DNA of 64,000 nucleotides from Kiritimatiellia bacterium. GTDB taxonomy: Bacteria; Verrucomicrobiota; Kiritimatiellia; RFP12; DVOR01. The DNA lies in assembly GCA_900771325.1 (NCBI GenBank), contig CAAGNN010000052.1, positions 14,803 to 78,802 of the forward strand, in the 5' to 3' direction. Shown one piece after another: positions 9,709 to 17,388 of the stretch. The notes below the pieces were generated by a model that saw nothing but the letters and a program-made list of their open reading frames with translations, did not search any database and was not told the DNA's origin. The position numbers and the translations under genes were made by a program. Each line of letters opens with the position of its first letter. Within the stretch, counting starts at the first letter, position 1.

Positions 9709-9730
9709 CGCGCGCGTACGCGCGCGCGTG
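9709..9730. repeat. 22-bp alternating pyrimidine-purine tract
   Basis: An uninterrupted run of C-G steps with one central T-A step; 9709-9726 is a perfect palindrome (CGCGCGCGTACGCGCGCG). Such tracts favour Z-DNA. A second 22-bp tract of the same type is at 31445-31466, also beside A and E modules. Confidence 0.75.
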
Positions 9731-9771
9731 AGCCCCGCCCTTCCCCTTCACCCGCCCCAGGTTGGAGGTCC

Positions 9772-9804
9772 ACCCGGGGCGGATCCACCTCGAACCCGGG
9801 GCGG
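9772..9804 (+). repeat. Type A pair (two cores, 22-bp spacing)
   Basis: ACCCGGGGCGG at 9772 and 9794 with spacer ATCCACCTCGA. The type A array is interrupted by the AT-rich type B element and resumes at 10015. Confidence 0.85.
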
Positions 9805-9808
9805 GAGG

Positions 9809-10013
9809 AATAATTAACCCTCAGGGTTATTGGAATTATCCCTAAGGCTTAATTGAATTATCCCTCAGGGTTAATTGAATTATCCCTTAGGGTTAATTAT
9901 CGCTCCAGGCCGGAGAAACCATTAAGCCCCGGGCTTAATGGAATTATCCCCACGGGCTTAATTGAATTATCCCCCGGGGCTTAATTGAATTATCCCCACG
10001 GGCTTAATTATTT
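9809..10013 (+). repeat. Type B AT-rich palindrome array, copy 1
   Basis: Two blocks of about four units of 23 bp, joined by TTAATTGAATTA linkers. The first block has CCCTNAGGG-like palindromic cores and the second has CCCC-NN-GGGC cores. A central spacer (CGCTCCAGGCCGGAGAAAC) separates them. The reverse complement of 39527-39730 matches it almost base for base over the whole length. It is nested inside a type A array. No coding potential. Confidence 0.9.
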
Positions 10014-10014
10014 C

Positions 10015-10069
10015 ACCCGGGGCGGATGCGAGGCGAACCTGGGGCGGATGCGAGGCGAACCCGGGGCGG
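10015..10069 (+). repeat. Type A array, three cores
   Basis: Cores at 10015, 10037 (ACCTGGGGCGG variant) and 10059 in exact 22-bp register, both spacers ATGCGAGGCGA. Confidence 0.85.
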
Positions 10070-10071
10070 AT

Positions 10072-10104
10072 GGCCTGGTGGAGCAGGACACGGCACAACG
10101 CTTA
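10072..10104 (+). repeat. Type E module
   Basis: GGCCTGGTGGAGCAGGAC followed by ACGGCACAACGCTTA, between a type A array and a type C array exactly as at 495-527. Confidence 0.8.
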
Positions 10105-10106
10105 AC

Positions 10107-10210
10107 GCGCCGAAGGCGCACCTCACGCGGGCGACAGCCCGCCCCTCACGGCCCGCAAGGCCCCCTCACGCGAGCGCAGAGAGCACCCCTCGGCGGCATA
10201 GCCGCCCCTC
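10107..10210 (+). repeat. Type C array, five words
   Basis: GCGCCGAAGGCGC, GCGGGCGACAGCCCGC, GGCCCGCAAGGCC, GCGAGCGCAGAGAGC and GGCGGCATAGCCGCC, separated by CCTCAC-like linkers. Four of the five can fold as short hairpins. It ends 14 bp before the -35 box of the next gene. Confidence 0.8.
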
Positions 10211-10224
10211 CCCCCGGCAGAGGG

Positions 10225-10255
10225 TTGCACAAGCCGAGCGCCTTTGTGATACACT
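10225..10255 (+). promoter_or_regulatory. Promoter of the giant secreted protein gene
   Basis: TTGCAC (10225-10230) with TACACT (10250-10255) at 19 bp, or the overlapping TGATAC at 16 bp. The leader is about 60 nt and ends with AAGGAGAAGAG before the ATG at 10323. Confidence 0.6.
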
Positions 10256-10322
10256 ACTGGCAAAGAAGGACATTCAGCACACCCCGCGATAACCCTGTAA
10301 CCAGCATAAAGGAGAAGAGACG

Positions 10323-13300
10323 ATGAGCTACCGTGGAGCGATTGCTTGTTTATTGGCCGCCTGCCAGGCGGTCTTGGTCACCGCCCTAGCGCGGGCGGAG
10401 TTTGTGGGCTCGGGCGAATATATCGAGCCGATGGTGAAGGTGTCGTGGAATCAGCGCACGCCGTGGAACTTCTATCTGCCGGTGCTGGGGAACGACGCGC
10501 GCGACGGCGGCTACGTCGGCTGCGTGGGGACGATGCTCTCGCAGCTACTGACGGTGCACCAGTGGCCGGCGCGTCTGGAGGTGCCGCTTGATCGCTCGCT
10601 CAAGCTAGAGTATGCTTCGCCCATCTCGGAGGGCTACCGCGAGCGGATGAGCTTCAACGACGAAGTTCCGATGCCGTGGGCCGAGGCCGCAGCGGTCAAG
10701 AGCCCGGCCACCTATCGCGCCAAGCACGCGGCCGCGCGCGTCTGCCTCTTCGTCGACCTGCTCACCGATATGAAGTTCCTGCAAACAGGGGCCGACTCGA
10801 CCATCGGCAACTGTATGAACCCCGACCAGACGCCCTACTACGAGGTCGACGAAGTCCTCAATGTGGCCACCTTCACGGCCGAGCAGTTGGCCGAGAAGAT
10901 CTACCCCTCGCTGGCCAAAGGCTGCCCGGTGGGCGTGGAGATTATGTACGAGAACCGGATGGGCCACGCGGTCATTATCGATGGTTGGGACGCGCGCGAC
11001 CCCTCGGCCGTGCCCAAAATCCACCTCAACTACGGCTGGCAAGGCCTCTACGACGGTTGGTACGAGCTGCTCCAGACGCCCGACACCCTGCGCAACCTCT
11101 CCCTCGGTTTCCGGCCCAAACCGCGCGCGCAGTTCGCCCCCCTGCCCAACCGCACCACCGGCAGCGCCTCGCTCGCCTGGGACTTCCCGGCCTACTGGGC
11201 CGAGCGCGGCCTCTCCGGCTGGACGCTCGCGTGCGAGAGCTCCGCAGGGCAGAACCCACAAACCCTCACCGACCCCTTCACCCAGTTGCTGGACCCCGTG
11301 GCGGCTCTCGACACGCAGAACGAGCGCAAGCCCCTCTTCGCCGTCGGCCGCATCACCGATGGCTCGCACGATGCCACCAACGGGAGCGCCGAGGCAAACT
11401 ACCTCCTCGTGACCACCGTCCTCGATGTCCACGCCAAAACCTACACCTGGCCGCAACTCTTCGTCCCCGAGGCCGCCTCCACCCTCACCTTCCGCGCGCA
11501 GAGCTGCTACGCCCGCAACGAGGCGCTCGTGCTCGAGCTCCGCGCCGGCAACGCCCCCTGGCGCGTCATTCACACCTTCACCTCCGCCGACGAAACCAAG
11601 GGCGCCGAAGAGGCCATCAGCCTCCCCTTGGGCGACTACGCCAATCGCCCCTGCCAGCTCCGCCTCCGGCTGCAACGCACCCACGTGAGCGGTACCGAGG
11701 CGGTCTTCGAGAACCAGGTGGCCTACCGTCTGCGCGATTGGCAAATCTCCCAGGCTACGCCCCTCGTTGCCGCCGGAGAGGTCACCGTGAGCGACCCCGC
11801 CGCGCGCACCTACACCGCCTCCGGCCTCACCGCAGGCACCGCCTACGCCTGGCGCATCACCCCGCGCTTTGCCGACGCCTCGCCCGAAGGCCTCGCCTCG
11901 GCCCCCGTCTCGACCCTCGCGGCGAGTACCGGCGCGGCCCTCCCGGAGATCCTCTCGGTCACCTCCCCCGCCGGGACGGCCTTGGATGAGGAGTGCCGCC
12001 GCGCCTGCGCCCCCGCCGGCCGCACCACCCTGCGCGTCAAGCTCTCCGCCGGCGCCACGCCCCTCGCGCCCCGCTGCCAAAACCGCGACCTCCTCTCGGA
12101 AGAAGACTTCTCCATCACCAGCCGTGGCAACGACACCTACGACCTCTCCTTCACGATGGCCGGCAAGTCCGCCAAGGCCATCTCGGCCTACACCTCCAAC
12201 GCCGCCCTCCTCACCCTGCGCGCCACCGATGCCGACGGCAACCTCGCCGCGCGCGATGTGATGCTCCAGTTCGTCGCCGGCACCGCCTCCGACCCCAACC
12301 CCGAGACCGGCGAAGTCGACCCCGGCGACACCCCCGAGGAAGGCGGCACCGGCGAACCCGCCCTCGGCGGCGACCAGTCCGCCCGCCAGGCCACCGAGGT
12401 GCTCACCGCCGAGGGCAACCTCCTGCGCTTCGCCCCCGGCCTCACCTACGCCGAGGGGAAGTGGAGCGGTTGGGTAGATAACAGCCAGATCGGCAACAGC
12501 ACCACCGCCTTTGCCTGGGCCTCCCCGGCCGCCAACGCCCTGGCCTGGTGGCTCGCAAACTACCGCAAGCAGGGCGGCACCCTCTCCCCCGGCACCGCCG
12601 AAGCCGCCTACATTGGCGAGAGCGCCACAAGCACCGGCGGCTACGATTCGCCCGTCGCCGATGTCTTCGTCGACTGCTGGACCACGGCCGCGAACGACTA
12701 CCAGCCCCTCTACGCTCTGCAGTGGCTCTTCGACGGCACCTACCTCGCGATGAGCGGGGACTACCCCGCCCTCAAGTCCACCGCCACCCTGCCCACCGGC
12801 CTGGTGCGTAGCGCCATCGCCTCGACGCTCATCCCCGACCTGAAGGTCTACATCGGCGAAAGCTCCTCCTCCTACACCGCGCTGGGCACCGACCAGGCCG
12901 CCATCACGCAAGCCTTCTCCGACTACCTCCTCGACAACCTCACCCACGGGCCGATTATGGTGGCCACGAACACCTCCTACCTCACCATCTGGGGCGTGGA
13001 GGCCCAACAGGCCGGCACCGCCGAGGCCCCGGCTTGGTTGGTGAAGACCGTCTACGCCACCGACCCCACCAACGCCCCCTCGGCCCTGGAAGCGCTCCCC
13101 TACAATGGGGTCTATTACGCCTGGGGCAGCTACTCGCCCCGCCTGGGCGAAGAGACGCTCGTCTACCGCACCATCCCCGTCTACGCCTACGGCCACGCCA
13201 ATGGCCAGGCCTCGAGCGGAGGGACCGGCGGCGAAGACCCCGATCCGGAGCCCGAGCCTGACCCCACGCCCGGCGAGACGCCCGACCCGGCGGCCGACCC

Positions 13301-15962
13301 GGTCATCCCCGATGAGGACCTGGGCGGTCACTATCCCTACGAGATCCACCGCAGCTATTGGATTGCCCGCTGGGCGGCCATCCGCCAGGGCAAGCTCCTC
13401 TTCGTGCTCAGCGGCGCGGATTGGTGCAGCTGGTGCTCGCGCGTGAAGGACTACCTGAAGACCATCCCCGACTTTGAGAAGGACTTCGTGGTCTACTTCG
13501 CTTCGCGCGACTCCTACGACTATTCGCCCTACTTCTCCGGCGGTCTGCCCCAATACGGCACGGCCGATCCGCGCCAGGCCAACCCCTTCGCCGGCGTGGC
13601 GCAGAGCGATGGCTCGATGGCTTGGTCCAACGCCTGGACCGCTGCCGGCTCGGGGCTGCTCTATGCGCGCCGGGGCTACGACGAGGCGAGCATCTCGGCG
13701 GCCGTCAGCACGGCGCGCGCGGCTTACCCCGGCGGTATTCAGGTGGGCAATGTGGAGTCCCCCGCGCTCACCATTAAGGGCCCGACGCACGTCCTCGCCG
13801 GCTCGCCCACGGCCTACACCCTGGCCGTCACCTTCCCCGACAGCGTGGAGATGGCGCTCGACCACCGCGTGAAGTGGGAGGTGCTCTCGGGCAACGCCAC
13901 CCTCACCGAGGCCGGCGTGCTCACCGCCTCGGCCCCCGGTGCCATCACCTTGCGCGCCACCAACTTCCACGACTTCCCCGGCACCTCCGCCGAGCTCGCC
14001 GTCACGGCCCTGGAAGCTTCGGCCATCACCGCGCTCGATATCCCCGTCGACACGCTCAACCTGGCCCTCGACGCCACGCCGCAGCTCCCCTGTTTGGCCA
14101 CCTTCAGCGACGGCACCCAGGCGGCCATCCTCCCCTCCACCTGGTCGGTCGCCTACGTGGAGAACTCCTTCTCGAGCCTCCCGAACTTTGGCACGGGCTA
14201 CACGCCTGAACCCAAGCTCGCCGCCGATGGCACCCTCAGCTACATTAACCCCTCCGTGGCGAACCACAAGCTCTCCGTCACCGCCGCGATGGCGGGTGGC
14301 CCCTCGGTCACGCGCGAAGTGACGGTCTACGGGCCGCGTCAGATGATCCCCTCGCAGGTCACGCTGCTGAGCAACCAGCGCGTCTCGGCCGGCTCGGTGG
14401 TCCGCCTTAAGGTCAGCGAGCTGAGCTACAACGACGGCACGGAGGTCAAGACCACCGGCGAGACGGCCCTGGCCAACTACTACCTCACCGTGAACGAGGG
14501 CTACACTTCGGTGGCCGCCTCCCGCACGCCCGATTGGACAATCGCCCTCGGGCCGAGCTTCGCCACCGCGCCCAGCGGCACCACCCTCTCGGCCAAGGTC
14601 GCCGCCTCCGCGCAGAACAGCGCCTACACCTCCTACGAGGCTTGGCCCAACCTCACCCACGCCCTCACCTACATCCCCGCCGGCGAGGTCGTCGAGCAAG
14701 GGAAATACGGCAATGTTCCCTCCGGCTGGCTGGAGGCCTACTTCCCCGGCACGGAGCACACCGCCGCCCAGGCCCAGGAAGACTCCGATGGCGACGGCTA
14801 TGCCAACTGGGAGGAGTTTATCCTCGGCACCGAGCCCGACCAGGCCGCCGATGCCTTCGCCTTCACCTCGCAGCACTTCTCGGCAATGGTGAGCGATGCC
14901 ACCATCAACCTCTACTACAAGGTGATGTACACCCTCCGCTCCGGCCGCGAATACACCCTCCAAGCCAAGGTCAACTGGTCCGACCCGTGGCAGGACGTGG
15001 GCATCATCGACGCCGATAAGCGCACGCAACCCGAGGTGCTCAACCAGCCTCTGGCCGACAGCGCCAACTTCTTCCGCGTCTCGGTGCGCTTCAGCAAGGA
15101 GAGCGGCAGCTACACCTACACCGAGGAGGCGGTCATCCCCAACGGCCTCGCCATCACCCCCGGTGCGGTGCTCGAGCTCGATGGCGCGCAGCCCCTCGCG
15201 CTCACCGCCCTGGCGATGGATGATTACGCCCCCGGCAACCCCCTCATCCGCCTCCCCGAGGGCCTCGACCCCGGCACCGTCATCCTCTCGGCCCCTGCCA
15301 ATTGCGACCGTTGGATGGCCTGCTTCCGCCCCGCAGACTCCGCCGTCTACGCCTTCGAGGTCACGCCCTCGGCAGATGGCAAGCGCTTGGAGCTGCGCAC
15401 CGCCAGCCCCTTCAATCCGCAGCCCAAGCCGCCCGCAGGCGATAGCGGCACCTTCCGCGAGGACATCAAGGCCCAGCTCGCCGAGGCCGCCCGCGCCGCC
15501 GGCTTCACGCAGGACTTCACCCTGCAAATGCGCGAGCGCGGCGGCTCCTTCGCCGAGCCCTCGGTCGAGCGCGTCAATGGTGTGATGGACTGCTTCTCGG
15601 GGCTCGCCCTCGAGCCGAACGCCGCCGAGAACACCCTCACCATCCACTACAACTTCGGCATCGACTCGATGGCCTTCGTCACCCTCGAGGGCACCCCCTG
15701 CGTCGTCTTCGGCGCGAAGGTGACAAGCCAGCTGCCCGGCTCCGCCGAGCCCTCCCAGGCCGACTTCGCCGAGGGCACCACCCTCGCGCTCCTGCGCTGC
15801 GCCAACCTCGGCGAGGAGAGCACCCAGGCCGAGGTTGTCGAGGTGACCGATCCCTCCGGCACCACCGCCGGACAATGCTCCGCCCCCGGGCAACGCTACT
15901 TCCGCTACACCCTTCCCAAGACTGCCAGCACGCACTTCTTCACCCTCCGCATCTCCCGCTAA
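10323..15962 (+). CDS. Giant secreted mosaic protein with C10 peptidase domain
   Basis: 1879 residues beginning with a signal peptide (cleavage probably near ARA, residue 25). Residues about 38-250 match streptopain-type C10 cysteine peptidases: SWNQRTPWN, GCVGTMLSQL (catalytic Cys67), GHAVIIDGWD (His215) and HLNYGWQG. Residues about 700-965 resemble the IdeS/C66 fold (ALAWWLANY, TIWGVE, VYATDP) but the Cys and His positions appear to be Trp/Ala and Leu, suggesting an inactive copy. A PEPEPDP linker leads to a thioredoxin-like domain with WCSWC (about 1034-1038). Ig-like sequence follows (about 1145-1215). Near 1486 a DSDGDGYANWEEF segment resembles thrombospondin type 3 calcium loops. Likely extracellular proteolysis or adhesion; the next genes encode a Tad secretion and pilus machine, though no link is shown. 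The antisense frame is a shadow. Confidence 0.8.
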   Translation: MSYRGAIACLLAACQAVLVTALARAEFVGSGEYIEPMVKVSWNQRTPWNFYLPVLGNDARDGGYVGCVGTMLSQLLTVHQWPARLEVPLDRSLKLEYASPISEGYRERMSFNDEVPMPWAEAAAVKSPATYRAKHAAARVCLFVDLLTDMKFLQTGADSTIGNCMNPDQTPYYEVDEVLNVATFTAEQLAEKIYPSLAKGCPVGVEIMYENRMGHAVIIDGWDARDPSAVPKIHLNYGWQGLYDGWYELLQTPDTLRNLSLGFRPKPRAQFAPLPNRTTGSASLAWDFPAYWAERGLSGWTLACESSAGQNPQTLTDPFTQLLDPVAALDTQNERKPLFAVGRITDGSHDATNGSAEANYLLVTTVLDVHAKTYTWPQLFVPEAASTLTFRAQSCYARNEALVLELRAGNAPWRVIHTFTSADETKGAEEAISLPLGDYANRPCQLRLRLQRTHVSGTEAVFENQVAYRLRDWQISQATPLVAAGEVTVSDPAARTYTASGLTAGTAYAWRITPRFADASPEGLASAPVSTLAASTGAALPEILSVTSPAGTALDEECRRACAPAGRTTLRVKLSAGATPLAPRCQNRDLLSEEDFSITSRGNDTYDLSFTMAGKSAKAISAYTSNAALLTLRATDADGNLAARDVMLQFVAGTASDPNPETGEVDPGDTPEEGGTGEPALGGDQSARQATEVLTAEGNLLRFAPGLTYAEGKWSGWVDNSQIGNSTTAFAWASPAANALAWWLANYRKQGGTLSPGTAEAAYIGESATSTGGYDSPVADVFVDCWTTAANDYQPLYALQWLFDGTYLAMSGDYPALKSTATLPTGLVRSAIASTLIPDLKVYIGESSSSYTALGTDQAAITQAFSDYLLDNLTHGPIMVATNTSYLTIWGVEAQQAGTAEAPAWLVKTVYATDPTNAPSALEALPYNGVYYAWGSYSPRLGEETLVYRTIPVYAYGHANGQASSGGTGGEDPDPEPEPDPTPGETPDPAADPVIPDEDLGGHYPYEIHRSYWIARWAAIRQGKLLFVLSGADWCSWCSRVKDYLKTIPDFEKDFVVYFASRDSYDYSPYFSGGLPQYGTADPRQANPFAGVAQSDGSMAWSNAWTAAGSGLLYARRGYDEASISAAVSTARAAYPGGIQVGNVESPALTIKGPTHVLAGSPTAYTLAVTFPDSVEMALDHRVKWEVLSGNATLTEAGVLTASAPGAITLRATNFHDFPGTSAELAVTALEASAITALDIPVDTLNLALDATPQLPCLATFSDGTQAAILPSTWSVAYVENSFSSLPNFGTGYTPEPKLAADGTLSYINPSVANHKLSVTAAMAGGPSVTREVTVYGPRQMIPSQVTLLSNQRVSAGSVVRLKVSELSYNDGTEVKTTGETALANYYLTVNEGYTSVAASRTPDWTIALGPSFATAPSGTTLSAKVAASAQNSAYTSYEAWPNLTHALTYIPAGEVVEQGKYGNVPSGWLEAYFPGTEHTAAQAQEDSDGDGYANWEEFILGTEPDQAADAFAFTSQHFSAMVSDATINLYYKVMYTLRSGREYTLQAKVNWSDPWQDVGIIDADKRTQPEVLNQPLADSANFFRVSVRFSKESGSYTYTEEAVIPNGLAITPGAVLELDGAQPLALTALAMDDYAPGNPLIRLPEGLDPGTVILSAPANCDRWMACFRPADSAVYAFEVTPSADGKRLELRTASPFNPQPKPPAGDSGTFREDIKAQLAEAARAAGFTQDFTLQMRERGGSFAEPSVERVNGVMDCFSGLALEPNAAENTLTIHYNFGIDSMAFVTLEGTPCVVFGAKVTSQLPGSAEPSQADFAEGTTLALLRCANLGEESTQAEVVEVTDPSGTTAGQCSAPGQRYFRYTLPKTASTHFFTLRISR

Positions 15963-15986
15963 CGCGCAGCGCAACGCGCGTTGTGC

Positions 15987-15992
15987 TATAGT
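15987..15992 (+). promoter_or_regulatory. -10 box abutting the start of the Tad operon
   Basis: TTGTGCTATAGT, an extended -10 element, ends only 6 nt before the ATG at 15999. If used, transcription would start at or beside the A of the ATG, giving a leaderless message. No -35 hexamer is evident. Confidence 0.45.
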
Positions 15993-15998
15993 AGCGCT

Positions 15999-16574
15999 AT
16001 GAAGTTCTCAGGCAAGTTGATTGTTCGAAAGGCGCTACTGGCGGCAGTGGTCGGGGTGGCGGTGTTGCTGTTGGGGGATGTCTTCCAGCGGTGGACGCGG
16101 CCACGGGCGGAGGAGGTTCTCGGGCAGCTGGGCGCCGAGAAGGTGATGGTGCAGAGTTTGACGGTGAATGGGCGCGCGTTGGTGGCCGAGTTGTGGCGGC
16201 TGCCGGAGACCTCGAGCGCGGCACCGTTGCGCAAGGCCGGGGGCAAGGCGTTGGTGGTGGGGAAGCTGGTCTACCTCTTTCAGGGCGACGAGCTGACCCA
16301 GGCGCGGGGAGCGTGCACCTATCCGCAGGACTTCCCGGCGTTGGCGCTGGCGTGCGACTATGTGGTGGAGGCAGGCTTGGCGCAGTATGTGACGGGGCGG
16401 ACGCGGTCGCTGCCCGAGGTGGTCTCGGGCGAGTTGGCGGCATCGGCGCAGGCAGCGGGGTGGGAAGCGGTCGGGCCCGGGGTGTGGAAGCGCGGGCGCG
16501 AGGTGCTGGTGGCGCAGATTTCCGAGCGCGAGCAGGAGACCTATGTGGCGTTAATGAAGACGCAGGAGCAGTGA
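15999..16574 (+). CDS. Membrane-anchored protein at the head of the Tad operon (unknown)
   Basis: 191 residues with an N-terminal transmembrane segment (about 12-30, KALLAAVVGVAVLLLGD) and a soluble domain presumably outside the cytoplasmic membrane. No motif recognised. The stop is one base before the cpaB start region (ATG 16576), so the two genes are coupled. ATG 15999 is used because the sequence upstream is a -10 box and not coding. Position suggests a role in pilus assembly, but this is inference only. Confidence 0.7.
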   Translation: MKFSGKLIVRKALLAAVVGVAVLLLGDVFQRWTRPRAEEVLGQLGAEKVMVQSLTVNGRALVAELWRLPETSSAAPLRKAGGKALVVGKLVYLFQGDELTQARGACTYPQDFPALALACDYVVEAGLAQYVTGRTRSLPEVVSGELAASAQAAGWEAVGPGVWKRGREVLVAQISEREQETYVALMKTQEQ

Positions 16575-16575
16575 A

Positions 16576-17382
16576 ATGAAGCAGAAGATTATCCTGGCGG
16601 CGGCGGTGGTGGCGGGGCTCTTGGCGGCCTTTCTCACCGGGTCCTACATCAGCTCGCGCGAGCGGGCGTTGCAGGCGGAGAAGGAGGCCTTCAACCGGCG
16701 CAATCGGATGGTGGAGGCGGTGGTGCTCTCCAAGTCGCTCCCCGCGGGCGCTAAGCTGACGATGGAGGACTTGGGAGTGTTGGAGTTCCCGGAGCGGGCG
16801 CTGCGCGAGCAGTCGATCCGGCCGGATGGGAACATCGCGTTGCGCCTGGTGGGGCGGCGTTTGGCGGTGGGGGTCTCGGCCCGGCAGCCGCTAATGTGGA
16901 GCGATATCGAAGGCGGTGCGCCCGATGAGCGGGGCCTCTCGGGGCTGCTGCGCCCGAAGATGCGCGCGCTCTCCATCTCGGTCTCGAGCGCAGCAAGCGT
17001 CACAAATATGGTGCGGCCGACCGACCACGTGGACGTGTTGGGGACCTTCTCACTGCCGAGCAAGCAGGTGGAGGGGGCCACTGAGCTCGTCACGATGACC
17101 ATCTTGCAGGATGTCCTGGTGCTGGCCACCGGGCAAGAGACGGCGAGCACCTATCGCGGCGGGCGGGTGAACTACTCGCAGGTCACCCTCGAAGTCTCCC
17201 CCCACGAGGCCGAGGTGCTCACCTTCGCCGAGCAGATGCGCGGGCGCCTGACCCTCACCCTGCGCAACCCCGAGGACCTCCACTACGAAAAGGAGCTGCC
17301 CCAGGTGGACTTTGCGCGCATTCGCCAGACCCTCGAGGGGATGAACGAAAGCCGGCAGAAGGATATTCTGCACAAGCGCTAA
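16576..17382 (+). CDS. cpaB: Flp pilus assembly protein CpaB/RcpC
   Basis: 268 residues: an N-terminal membrane helix (about 4-26), then a SAF-type domain (about 46-110, with VVLSKSLPAGAKLTMEDL) and the RcpC/CpaB beta-rich domain (VRPTDHVDVLGTF). CpaB proteins act in the periplasm at the base of the Tad secretin. RBS GGAG overlaps the end of the upstream gene. It precedes cpaF by 6 nt. Confidence 0.88.
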   Translation: MKQKIILAAAVVAGLLAAFLTGSYISSRERALQAEKEAFNRRNRMVEAVVLSKSLPAGAKLTMEDLGVLEFPERALREQSIRPDGNIALRLVGRRLAVGVSARQPLMWSDIEGGAPDERGLSGLLRPKMRALSISVSSAASVTNMVRPTDHVDVLGTFSLPSKQVEGATELVTMTILQDVLVLATGQETASTYRGGRVNYSQVTLEVSPHEAEVLTFAEQMRGRLTLTLRNPEDLHYEKELPQVDFARIRQTLEGMNESRQKDILHKR

Positions 17383-17388
17383 GCGGCT

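Noticed and set aside
9709..9730. Insertion sequence or transposon end
   Set aside because: No transposase frame or target duplication was found anywhere in the window; the repeat modules have no visible coding partner.
10605..15974. Antisense open frame of 1789 codons opposite the giant secreted protein
   Set aside because: High-GC shadow frame: composition is Gly, Ala, Val, Glu and Arg rich without domains, while the plus strand has a signal peptide, catalytic motifs and a ribosome site.
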